Positions 1 to 6,130 of a stretch of DNA of 12,133 bases are shown here, piece after piece. Within the stretch, counting starts at the first letter, position 1, and each line of letters starts with the position of its first letter. Source of the DNA: RGIG426 sp045600765. GTDB taxonomy: Bacteria; Bacillota; Clostridia; Oscillospirales; Acutalibacteraceae. The DNA is taken from positions 1-12,133 of the forward strand of contig JAZRYM010000013.1 in assembly GCA_045600765.1 (NCBI GenBank). The letters run 5' to 3'. Below the pieces are notes generated by a model. The model searched no databases and was not told where the DNA came from. It saw only the letters and a list, made by a program, of their open reading frames with translations. A program made the position numbers and the translations under genes.

Positions 1-3
1 AAA

Positions 4-204
4 CGTGGTGTAGGGGACGGCGCCTCGACGTCCCTTCGTAAAATTTTGATGTCACAAACGGCGGCTCCGTTAGCCTCGACGTCCCTTTGCGGGATTTTGA
101 TGTGACTGACGGCGGCAAGACCAAGGCCTTGCCCTACAAAACCGCCATAGGTTTTATCAAAATTCAAAAACCTGACCGTCGAGGACGCCGGTCCCTACAC
201 GTTG
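4..204. repeat. Composite intergenic inverted repeat
   Basis: The outer ends (about 4-26 and 181-204) are imperfect inverted copies of each other; both carry a gtgtaggg(g)ac / gtccctacac core next to a gaggcgcc / gaggacgcc core. The middle contains a small inverted repeat, ggcaag/cttgcc, around 114-132. No ribosome binding site plus convincing protein is seen, so I read the block as non-coding, degenerate, REP-like intergenic repeat DNA. Whether other copies exist in the genome cannot be seen here. Confidence 0.5.
22..116. repeat. Two 44-bp direct repeat units
   Basis: Units at 22-65 and 73-116 are separated by 7 bp and align without gaps, with 36 of 44 positions identical by hand count. Each begins gcctcgacgtccctt, carries attttgatgt in the middle and ends acggcggc. 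They sit inside the larger inverted repeat of 4-204. Confidence 0.7.
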
Positions 205-260
205 TTGGCTATGTCGCCGCCGATTTTTCGACAACCGCGCGGGTGTGCGACAACCACAAA

Positions 261-292
261 ACAGAGCCCCTCACGACCGTGAGGGGCTGTGT
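261..292 (-). terminator. Terminator of the leftward acetyltransferase unit
   Basis: A perfect 10-bp GC-rich stem (265-274 with 279-288, loop gacc) lies just downstream of the last stop codon of the leftward unit (297-299). On the minus strand it is followed by a TCTGTTTTG tail, so it should end transcription coming from the acetyltransferase gene. Confidence 0.75.
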
Positions 293-296
293 TGCG

Positions 297-396
297 TTAT
301 TCTGCGTTTTCCGCTTGTTGTTCCAACGCGCGGTAATCGACTTTACCACGGTTTGTCGATGGACGGGTAGCCTGTCCGTTGCTTTTCTGCTTCCAT
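297..396 (-). pseudogene. AMP-dependent ligase remnant: both ends kept, middle deleted
   Basis: Directly behind the acetyltransferase, and using an AAGGAG site (405-410) that overlaps the end of that gene, a reading frame starts at ATG 394-396 and gives MEAEKQRTGYPSIDKPW, then a stop. In another frame the next codons read GKVDYRALEQQAENAE and then TAA at 297-299. TGYPSIDKPW resembles the N-terminus of clostridial AMP-dependent synthetases. GKVDYRALE matches the C-terminal A10 motif of the adenylate-forming enzyme superfamily, whose lysine is catalytic. I infer that an acyl- or aminoacyl-adenylating ligase once followed the acetyltransferase in one operon and lost nearly all of its roughly 1.5 kb interior, leaving about 33 codons out of frame with each other. 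No activity is possible. An alternative is an unrelated 17-residue peptide. Confidence 0.6.
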
Positions 397-401
397 TTTA
401 T

Positions 402-1025
402 TTACTCCTTTTCCTCTATCTCTTTCACAACCCGGCACGGCACGCCGCAAGCGAAGGTATTTGCCGGGATATCTTTGGTCACAACACTCCCGGCACCGAT
501 AACGGCATTATCGCCGATCGTCACGCCGGGACAAACGGTCACGCCGGATGCAAGCCACACGTTGTTGCCGATATGTATCGGTTGATTGATTTCAAAATCG
601 CCGATTCTGTCGGGATGAAACGTGTGATCCATATACTGCACGATTCGCTTGGACGCTTCCAGTGGATGCTTGACGGTGCAGATTGTCACATTCGGAGCGA
701 TAAGGACATTATCGCCGATGTATACGTCTGTATGGTCTAAAATCGTCAGATTGAAATTAGAAAAGAAATTCTTTCCGATGTGGATATTGCTGCCGTACTG
801 ACAGTGGAACGGGCTTGTGACCTCGTATATCGGCGTTTCAATGTGCAGAAGTTTTTTGATGATTGCACGGCGTTTTTTCGTGCGCCAAATTGGGGTTTTG
901 TTATATATTCCAAGCAGGAATTCCGCTTTGAACATCGCCTTAAAATGGGATTTGTCGGTTGGCTGAAAGATGACCGTTTCGTCGCTTGGTACAACTTGTT
1001 CGAATGATTCCTTTTCTGCTTCCAT
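402..1025 (-). CDS. LacA/Maa-family O-acetyltransferase
   Basis: Predicted cytoplasmic acetyl-CoA-dependent O-acetyltransferase of the maltose/galactoside acetyltransferase type, 207 residues, close to family length. From about residue 78 to 195 it shows left-handed beta-helix hexapeptide repeats (for example IHIGKN, VYIGDN, IHIGNN, VTIGDNAVIGAGSVV). H120 in CTVKHPLEA sits where the catalytic histidine lies in LacA, and NNVWLASG (154-161) is the typical acetyl-CoA-side motif. The start is ATG 1023-1025 because TCCTCC at 1034-1039 (minus GGAGGA) is 8 bases away; the open frame runs 27 codons further upstream, but those codons cover the leader terminator. The substrate cannot be read from sequence. 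The leader in front of it and the ligase remnant behind it suggest it once belonged to a longer biosynthetic operon rather than sugar detoxification. Confidence 0.88.
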   Translation of the reverse strand: MEAEKESFEQVVPSDETVIFQPTDKSHFKAMFKAEFLLGIYNKTPIWRTKKRRAIIKKLLHIETPIYEVTSPFHCQYGSNIHIGKNFFSNFNLTILDHTDVYIGDNVLIAPNVTICTVKHPLEASKRIVQYMDHTFHPDRIGDFEINQPIHIGNNVWLASGVTVCPGVTIGDNAVIGAGSVVTKDIPANTFACGVPCRVVKEIEEKE

Positions 1026-1040
1026 TTTTGTTTTCCTCCA

Positions 1041-1072
1041 AAATAAAAAAGTGCGCAGCCGAAGCCACGCAC
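1041..1072 (-). terminator. Intrinsic terminator in the acetyltransferase leader
   Basis: On the minus strand a 9-bp stem (1072-1064 with 1059-1051, two G-U pairs) is closed by a TTCG tetraloop and followed at once by TTTTTTATTT (1050-1041). The gene's ribosome binding site starts only 2 bases later. A terminator in this position makes sense only as a conditional one. Confidence 0.75.
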
Positions 1073-1074
1073 CG

Positions 1075-1203
1075 AAAAACGCATAACTCCGTCTTGCGCC
1101 ACACAAGCCGACAAAACTACGAGAGAACGTCGAAATAGAGAATGCGTTTTTACCGAAATAAAAACACGTTCCCTACGTAGTTTTGTTATGTACTTGTGTG
1201 GCA
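1075..1203 (-). promoter_or_regulatory. Structured leader RNA, candidate regulatory element
   Basis: Transcription from the promoter at 1209-1237 should begin near 1202-1203, exactly where a long imperfect inverted repeat starts. The arms pair gccacacaag (1098-1107) with cttgtgtggc (1193-1202), acaaaactac (1111-1120) with gtagttttgt (1177-1186), and gaacgt (1125-1130) with acgttc (1166-1171). Inside is a 7-bp hairpin (1146-1152 with 1159-1165). Ten bases in this inner region (1142-1151) are exactly complementary to ten bases just before the terminator (1075-1084), which would form a pseudoknot. I do not recognise a known riboswitch or T-box consensus. Confidence 0.55.
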
Positions 1204-1208
1204 CTTGC

Positions 1209-1237
1209 ATTGTAACACATTCGGAAAATTTTGTCAA
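1209..1237 (-). promoter_or_regulatory. Sigma-A promoter of the acetyltransferase unit
   Basis: On the minus strand the -35 is TTGACA (1237-1232) and the -10 is TACAAT (1214-1209), with a 17-base spacer. This is near consensus. It places the transcript start at about 1202-1203, giving a leader of roughly 178 nt. Confidence 0.85.
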
Positions 1238-1370
1238 AAGGTTTATTTTTTCTATTGTTTTTCTTAAAGGTCAAACTTTTGAAAATGGTGAAAACGTTCG
1301 AAATCACGAGAAAAAACGAGAAAATTAAAGAAAATCACCTAAAAACATTTTGCAAAGGTCAGAATTTGAC

Positions 1371-1387
1371 TTTGACTATCTTTGACC
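1371..1387 (-). promoter_or_regulatory. CtsR operator
   Basis: On the minus strand this reads GGTCAAA-GAT-AGTCAAA, a full match to the CtsR heptad direct repeat (RGTCAAA NAN RGTCAAA). It covers the -35 and part of the spacer of the ctsR promoter, so bound CtsR would block RNA polymerase. A further heptad-like half site overlaps on the left (GTCAAA, 1366-1371), and an isolated GGTCAAA lies at 1269-1275 on the plus strand. Confidence 0.9.
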
Positions 1388-1400
1388 TTTCGGTTATACT
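1372..1400 (+). promoter_or_regulatory. Promoter of the ctsR-mcsA-mcsB-clpC operon
   Basis: The -35 is TTGACT (1372-1377) and the -10 is TATACT (1395-1400), with a 17-base spacer, embedded in the CtsR operator. The transcript should start near 1407, leaving a leader of about 110 nt before ctsR. No CIRCE element is seen. Confidence 0.88.
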
Positions 1401-1517
1401 GCGGGAGAAGGATGAAAAAGCGAGGGCGCGGCGTAAAAACGCGGCGATGCCCGAAACGGTGCAAAGACATCGCAAAAAACTGCTAAGAAACCGAAAACAG
1501 CGAAAGAGGGAACGAAA

Positions 1518-1973
1518 ATGCGCATAAGTGACATCATTACTGCCTATATTGAGGAGAGACTGAACGAAGCGGACGGGTCGGCGGAGTTGCAACGCAACCT
1601 GCTTGCCGACGAAATCGGCTGTGTGCCGAGCCAAATCAACTACGTGCTGTCCTCGCGGTTTACTCCGGCGCAGGGATATCTGATTGAGAGCCGTCGCGGT
1701 GGCGGCGGGTATATCCGCATTACGCGCGTCAGCCGGGCGGAGAGTGTGTCGCCGCTTGTGCAGTTGACGGCGGCGCTCGGTGACACGGTGGAGGAGGGGC
1801 AAGCGCGCCTGCTCATCGAACGGCTGTTGGAACGGGACATTTTATCGGTGAAAGAGGCGCGCTTGCTGCTTGCCGCCACCTCGGACAAAAGTTTTTGCGA
1901 CGTGCCGCCGGAAGTGCGCGACCGTCTGCGTGCCACGATGCTCAAACGCCTTTTGACGGCGTTGAGCGTTTGA
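1518..1973 (+). CDS. CtsR, class III stress-gene repressor
   Basis: Transcriptional repressor of clp genes, 151 residues, typical of the family. The N-terminal winged helix-turn-helix includes CVPSQINYVLSSRFT (35-49) and the glycine-rich wing ESRRGGGGYIRI (57-68), which inserts into the DNA minor groove. An arginine in this wing is the known McsB phosphorylation target in Bacillus and Geobacillus; R59 or R60 is the equivalent here. The C-terminal half (about 80-151) is the helical dimerisation domain. ATG 1518 follows a GAGGG site at 1506-1510. It is the first gene of the operon, 15 bp before mcsA, and the operator at 1371-1387 shows autoregulation. Under heat or protein stress it would be released and degraded, switching on the operon. 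Confidence 0.96.
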   Translation: MRISDIITAYIEERLNEADGSAELQRNLLADEIGCVPSQINYVLSSRFTPAQGYLIESRRGGGGYIRITRVSRAESVSPLVQLTAALGDTVEEGQARLLIERLLERDILSVKEARLLLAATSDKSFCDVPPEVRDRLRATMLKRLLTALSV

Positions 1974-1988
1974 AAGGAGAAATGACGT

Positions 1989-2528
1989 ATGCTGTGTCAA
2001 CAATGTAAACAACATCCGGCGACCACCCACATCAAGCGGACGGTCAACGGAAAAACGACCGAAGTGCACCTGTGTGCCGCCTGCGCCAAAGAGCAGGGAT
2101 TTTCGCCGCTGTTCGGCGGAATGGCGATGGATATGAGTAATTTTTGGGGCAATTTGTTCTCTGACCCGGGAAGTGCGGCGTTGCGCTCCACCCTTGCCTG
2201 CAACGGGTGCGGCTCCACCTTTGCGGAGATTGCGAACACGGGCAAAGTCGGGTGTCCGACCTGCTACGAGACATTTGCCGACCGCCTGCAACCGACGATT
2301 GAGCGTATCCACGGCAAGGCAACCCATGTCGGCAAACGCCCGACCGATACGCGTTTGACGGTGCCGCAAGCGGCGAAAAACGAGGAAAAAACGCCGACGG
2401 TCGAGGAGAAAATTGCCGCGCTGCAAAAAGAGTTGGAAGCGCGTATTGCGGCGCAGGAATATGAAAAATGCGCGGCGCTGCGTGACGAGATTGCGGCGCT
2501 GAAAACGGGCGAGGAGGGTGCAAAATGA
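1989..2528 (+). CDS. McsA, activator of the arginine kinase McsB
   Basis: Zinc-binding adaptor of 179 residues. Four CxxC pairs are visible: C3/C6, C29/C32, C71/C74 and C89/C92, consistent with two zinc sites. The C-terminal segment at about 138-172 is a UVR-type helical motif (ARIAAQEYEKCAALRDEIAAL region), which is also present in the ClpC middle domain of this operon (about 420-470). Known role: binds and activates McsB and contributes to CtsR inactivation. The start at ATG 1989 is set by AAAGGAG at 1973-1979; an ATG at 1982 is in another frame and stops quickly. Its stop codon overlaps the mcsB start in an ATGA, implying translational coupling with its enzymatic partner. Confidence 0.95.
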   Translation: MLCQQCKQHPATTHIKRTVNGKTTEVHLCAACAKEQGFSPLFGGMAMDMSNFWGNLFSDPGSAALRSTLACNGCGSTFAEIANTGKVGCPTCYETFADRLQPTIERIHGKATHVGKRPTDTRLTVPQAAKNEEKTPTVEEKIAALQKELEARIAAQEYEKCAALRDEIAALKTGEEGAK

Positions 2529-3532
2529 CAAAGAGATTTTGGTATCGTGACATCGGCGACGAGGGCGATGTCGTGCTCAGCACCCGCGTGCGCTTCGCCC
2601 GCAATATCGTGGGATTTCCCTTTCCCGAGCGGTTGGATGCCGCGCAAAAACAGGACGTGAAAGAAAAGGTGTTTGCCGCGCTGAAAGACGACCCCGAAGC
2701 GCTCCGCTATATCGACGTGTCGGCGCTTCCCCGGCGGGAAGCGGCGTCGCTTGTGGAGCGGCACCTCATCAGTCCCGCGTTCGCGGAATGTGACGGCGGG
2801 TCGGCGCTCTTTTTGAGCAACGACGAGGGGTTGTCGCTGATGGTCAACGAGGAGGATCACCTGCGGTTACAGACGTTCGGCGCGGGGCTTTGTCTCGATG
2901 CGTGCCTTGCCCGCGCGGACGAGATGGATACCCGCCTTTGCGAGCAGCTGCACTTTGCGTTTGACCGAAAGCTCGGCTATTTGACCCAATGCCCGACCAA
3001 CCTCGGCACGGGGATGCGCGCGTCGGTGATGCTTCACCTGCCGGCGCTGACCGAGAGCAAAACCATTTCGCTCCTTGCGGGAACGGTGGCAAAACTCGGG
3101 TTGACCATTCGCGGGTTGTACGGCGAGGGCACGCGCGCCGAGGGCGCGGTGTACCAGTTGTCGAATCAGGTGACTCTCGGTATCACCGAGCGGGAAGCGA
3201 TTGAAAATTTGAAAGGGGTGGCGATGCAAATCGTCACCGAGGAACGCCGCGCGCGGGAGCGCATTTGCCGCGACCCCGCTTATGAAGACCGCATTTGGCG
3301 CGCGCTCGGCGTGTTGAAAACCGCGCGGCTGTTGAACCACGAGGAGTGCGTGCGGCTGTTGTCCCTTGTAAAAATCGGCGCGTGTATGGGACTGCTTGAC
3401 GTCCCACCTGAGACGGTTGCCGCGCTGCTTACCGATATCCAACCCGCCACTTTGGCGGCGGCGGAAAACAAAGATTTAGACCCCGGCGAGCGGGATGTCG
3501 CCCGCGCCGCCATGGTACGGGAAAGGTTGTGA
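2525..3532 (+). CDS. McsB, protein arginine kinase
   Basis: ATP:guanido phosphotransferase-fold kinase that phosphorylates protein arginine residues, 335 residues (the Bacillus protein is about 363). Visible motifs: VVLSTRVRFARNIVGFPF (17-33), with nucleotide-binding arginines; NEEDHLRLQ (108-116), with the catalytic acidic pair; QCPTNLGTGMRASVMLHLP (155-173), containing the conserved cysteine C156; and RGLYGEGTRAEGAVYQLSNQ (196-215). Near the C-terminus RDVARA (323-328) matches the RDxxRA phospho-arginine pocket that allosterically activates the enzyme. Phospho-arginine marks are the degradation signal read by ClpC-ClpP, and McsB also inactivates CtsR. It overlaps mcsA by 4 bases and ends 4 bases before clpC, so all are expressed together. 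All recognised active-site motifs are intact. Confidence 0.96.
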   Translation: MTKRFWYRDIGDEGDVVLSTRVRFARNIVGFPFPERLDAAQKQDVKEKVFAALKDDPEALRYIDVSALPRREAASLVERHLISPAFAECDGGSALFLSNDEGLSLMVNEEDHLRLQTFGAGLCLDACLARADEMDTRLCEQLHFAFDRKLGYLTQCPTNLGTGMRASVMLHLPALTESKTISLLAGTVAKLGLTIRGLYGEGTRAEGAVYQLSNQVTLGITEREAIENLKGVAMQIVTEERRARERICRDPAYEDRIWRALGVLKTARLLNHEECVRLLSLVKIGACMGLLDVPPETVAALLTDIQPATLAAAENKDLDPGERDVARAAMVRERL

Positions 3533-3536
3533 GGAT

Positions 3537-5999
3537 ATGTATCTGTTCAAAGGATTTACCGAAAAAGCGAATAAAGCGCTCAATTTGGCGATTGAAGCCG
3601 CGCAGGAAATGGGGCACGGCTACGTCGGCACGGAACATATTGTGCTGGGGCTTTTGCGCGAGGGCACCGGCGTTGCCGCGGCGGTGCTTGTCAGCCGCGG
3701 GGTGAGCGCGGAAGCGTATGAGAAGCGCATTATCGAACTGGAAAACAGCGGTTCTCCCACGCGGTTGTCGCCGGCGGAGTTTACGCCGCGTTCCAAAAAA
3801 ACGATGGAAACCGCGGTGGCGACCGCCGCGATGCTGAAACACGGCTACGTCGGCACGGAGCATATCTTGCTGGCGGTGGCGGAGGACGACACCAGCGTGT
3901 CGGTGCGGTTGCTCGGCGAATTCGGCGTGTCGCCGGAGGAGCTGATGGAGGACATTGCCGCATCCATTCAGTCGCCGTTGCCGCAGGCGGTGACGGACGG
4001 CGGCGCGCCGCGCGGCGGTAAGGCGGCGGGCGGAAAAACGCCTACGCTTGACCAGTTCGGGCGGGATTTGACCGCCGTGGCGAAAGAGGGCAAATTAGAC
4101 CCCGTTGTCGGCCGCGCAAAAGAGATTGAACGGGTGGTGCAGATTTTGTCCCGCCGCACGAAGAATAACCCCTGCCTAATCGGCGAGCCGGGTGTCGGCA
4201 AAACCGCGATTGCGGAGGGGCTTGCGCAAAAAATTACCGACGGCACCGTGCCGGAACTGCTTGCCGGCAAGCGGGTGGTCACCCTCGATTTGAGCGGAAT
4301 GGTCGCGGGGACGAAATACCGCGGCGACTTTGAAGAACGCATCAAAAACGCCATTGACGAAGTGGTGAAAGCGGGCGATGTCATCCTCTTTATCGACGAA
4401 CTGCACACCTTAATCGGCGCGGGCGGCGCGGAGGGCGCGGTGGATGCCGCGAACATCCTGAAACCCTCGCTTGCGCGCGGCGAACTGCAAATTATCGGCG
4501 CGACCACCCTCGAAGAATACCGCAAGCACATCGAAAAAGATGCCGCGCTTGAACGGCGGTTCCAACCGGTGACGGTGGGCGAACCCACGCCGGAGGAAGC
4601 GGAGCAGATTTTGATGAGACTGCGCGCCCGTTACGAGGCGCACCACAAGGTGAAAATCACCGACGAGGCGCTGAAAGCGGCGGTCAAACTGTCGGTGCGG
4701 TATATTGCCGACCGCTTTTTGCCGGACAAAGCCATTGACCTTATGGACGAGGCGGCATCCCGCGTGCGGCTGAAAGCGTTTACTCCGCCGCCCGATTTGA
4801 AAGCGTTGGAAGCGGAGCAAAAACGGTTGACGGAGGAAAAAGCCGCCGCCGTCAACGAGCAGGATTTTGAGCGTGCGGCGCGGCTTCGTGACGAGGAAAA
4901 GGCGCTGAGCGAAAAACTGGATGTCCAAAAAGCCGAGTGGCAGGAGAAAAACGCGGGCATCACGGGCGAGGTGACGGCGGAGAACATTGCCGAGGTGGTC
5001 GCGGGCTGGACGGGGATTCCCGTCAGCCAACTGAACGAGGAGGAGAGCGAACGCCTGCTGAAAATGGAGGAGATTCTCCACCGCCGCATTGTCGGGCAAG
5101 ACGAGGCGGTTAAAGCGGTTGCCAAAGCCATTCGCCGCGGCCGCGTGGGCTTAAAAGACCCGAAACGCCCGATTGGGTCGTTCATCTTTCTCGGCCCGAC
5201 CGGTGTCGGCAAGACGGAACTGTGCAAAGCGCTCGCTGAAGCGATGTTCGGCGACGAAAACGCGATGATTCGCCTCGATATGTCCGAGTATATGGAGAAA
5301 CACACCGTCTCGCGGCTTGTCGGTTCTCCTCCCGGCTACGTCGGTTATGACGAGGGCGGACAACTGACCGAAAAAATCCGCCGCAAACCCTACTCGGTGG
5401 TGCTGTTCGACGAAATCGAAAAAGCCCATCCGGACGTCTTTAATATGCTGTTGCAGATTTTGGAGGACGGCGTGCTTACCGACGCGCAAGGGCGGCGGGT
5501 GGATTTCAAAAACACCGTGATTATCCTCACCTCCAACGTGGGCGCGCGGCTGATTACCGAAAAGTATTCCTTTGGCTTCGGCACGGGCGACGAGGAGTCG
5601 GAAACCGCCGCCGCACGGCAGAGAACGAAGGACAAGGTGATGGCGGAACTGAAAAAGACCTTCCGTCCCGAATTCTTAAACCGCGTGGACGATACCATCG
5701 TCTTTGACCGCCTGACGGCGGAGGATATCGCCGAGATTGCCCGTCGGATGCTCCGCACGCTCGACGCGCGTATGGCGGAGATGGAACTGCATTTGGACGT
5801 GACCGATGCCGCTGTGACGCACCTCGCCAAAGCGGGGTTCGACGACGTGTACGGTGCGCGACCGCTTCGTCGGGCAATTCAGTCGGAATTAGAGGACGCG
5901 CTTGCCGAAAAAATGCTGGAAGGCACCTTCCGCGCCGGCGACACGGTGCGCGTGGATGTAAAGGATGATGCCCTTACCTTTGAAAACGCCACCGCCTAA
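3537..5999 (+). CDS. ClpC, AAA+ unfoldase of the Clp protease
   Basis: Hsp100 unfoldase that threads phospho-arginine-tagged or adaptor-delivered proteins into ClpP, 820 residues. It has a double Clp-N domain (repeats at about 5-75 and 82-145, each with HGYVGTEHI), AAA-1 with Walker A GEPGVGKT (216-223) and Walker B ending D287-E288, a UVR/middle domain coiled coil (about 420-470), and AAA-2 with Walker A GPTGVGKT (553-560) and Walker B ending D625-E626. FGF at 679-681 lies where the ClpP-docking loop is expected, in the usual hydrophobic-G-F form. ATG 3537 is chosen because the family starts at MYLFKGFTEKA; a longer frame from 3495 lies within mcsB. The likely ribosome site is AAAGG at 3522-3526. 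Last gene of the operon; clpP is not in the window. Confidence 0.97.
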   Translation: MYLFKGFTEKANKALNLAIEAAQEMGHGYVGTEHIVLGLLREGTGVAAAVLVSRGVSAEAYEKRIIELENSGSPTRLSPAEFTPRSKKTMETAVATAAMLKHGYVGTEHILLAVAEDDTSVSVRLLGEFGVSPEELMEDIAASIQSPLPQAVTDGGAPRGGKAAGGKTPTLDQFGRDLTAVAKEGKLDPVVGRAKEIERVVQILSRRTKNNPCLIGEPGVGKTAIAEGLAQKITDGTVPELLAGKRVVTLDLSGMVAGTKYRGDFEERIKNAIDEVVKAGDVILFIDELHTLIGAGGAEGAVDAANILKPSLARGELQIIGATTLEEYRKHIEKDAALERRFQPVTVGEPTPEEAEQILMRLRARYEAHHKVKITDEALKAAVKLSVRYIADRFLPDKAIDLMDEAASRVRLKAFTPPPDLKALEAEQKRLTEEKAAAVNEQDFERAARLRDEEKALSEKLDVQKAEWQEKNAGITGEVTAENIAEVVAGWTGIPVSQLNEEESERLLKMEEILHRRIVGQDEAVKAVAKAIRRGRVGLKDPKRPIGSFIFLGPTGVGKTELCKALAEAMFGDENAMIRLDMSEYMEKHTVSRLVGSPPGYVGYDEGGQLTEKIRRKPYSVVLFDEIEKAHPDVFNMLLQILEDGVLTDAQGRRVDFKNTVIILTSNVGARLITEKYSFGFGTGDEESETAAARQRTKDKVMAELKKTFRPEFLNRVDDTIVFDRLTAEDIAEIARRMLRTLDARMAEMELHLDVTDAAVTHLAKAGFDDVYGARPLRRAIQSELEDALAEKMLEGTFRAGDTVRVDVKDDALTFENATA

Positions 6000-6014
6000 A
6001 TCCAATCGAAAAAG

Positions 6015-6049
6015 CGCCCCAACTATACTGACGTATAGCGGGGCGGTTT
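6015..6049 (+). terminator. Terminator after clpC
   Basis: The two-part hairpin pairs CGCCCC (6015-6020) with GGGGCG (6040-6045) and CTATAC (6023-6028) with GTATAG (6033-6038). It is followed by a short GTTTG tail, beginning 15 bases after the clpC stop. The T-tract is weak, so termination may be incomplete. Confidence 0.65.
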
Positions 6050-6081
6050 GACAATGTTCTGCGCCAAAATCTCGTGTTTTC

Positions 6082-6097
6082 AAGGAATGCATTCCTT
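6082..6097. repeat. 16-bp perfect palindrome
   Basis: AAGGAATGCATTCCTT is a perfect palindrome between the convergent clpC and ATPase genes. No spacer separates the arms, so as RNA it would form only a short, poor hairpin; as DNA it could be a dimeric protein-binding site. Function not known. Confidence 0.5.
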
Positions 6098-6102
6098 ACG
6101 AA

Positions 6103-6130
6103 CGCCCGGCCAACGCCGGGCGCTTTCTTA
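6103..6130. terminator. Hairpin at the end of the ATPase gene
   Basis: The 8-bp stem CGCCCGGC (6103-6110) with GCCGGGCG (6115-6122), loop CAAC, begins 5 bases after the leftward ATPase stop (6128-6130). On the plus strand it is followed by CTTTCTT; on the minus strand the tail is not T-rich. It may act as a barrier for both convergent transcripts. Confidence 0.5.

Noticed and set aside
22..116. CRISPR-like array
   Set aside because: There are only two units, 18% different, with a 7-bp gap and no cas genes; this is not a CRISPR array.
87..740. 217-codon plus-strand open frame at the left edge
   Set aside because: It runs antisense to the ligase remnant and the acetyltransferase and through the intergenic repeats; the acetyltransferase frame is clearly the real one.
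1098..1202. Inverted repeat as a MITE
   Set aside because: No target-site duplication is visible, and the repeat begins at the predicted transcript start with a terminator behind it, which fits a leader RNA better. A genome-wide copy search could reopen this.
1231..1527. 98-codon plus-strand open frame in front of ctsR
   Set aside because: It has no convincing ribosome site, runs through the CtsR operator and promoter, overlaps the ctsR start and shows no recognisable domain; it is chance coding in intergenic DNA.
3495..3536. Upstream start of clpC within mcsB
   Set aside because: ClpC proteins begin at the MYLFKGFTEKA segment, which starts at 3537; the 14 extra codons are mcsB sequence in another frame.
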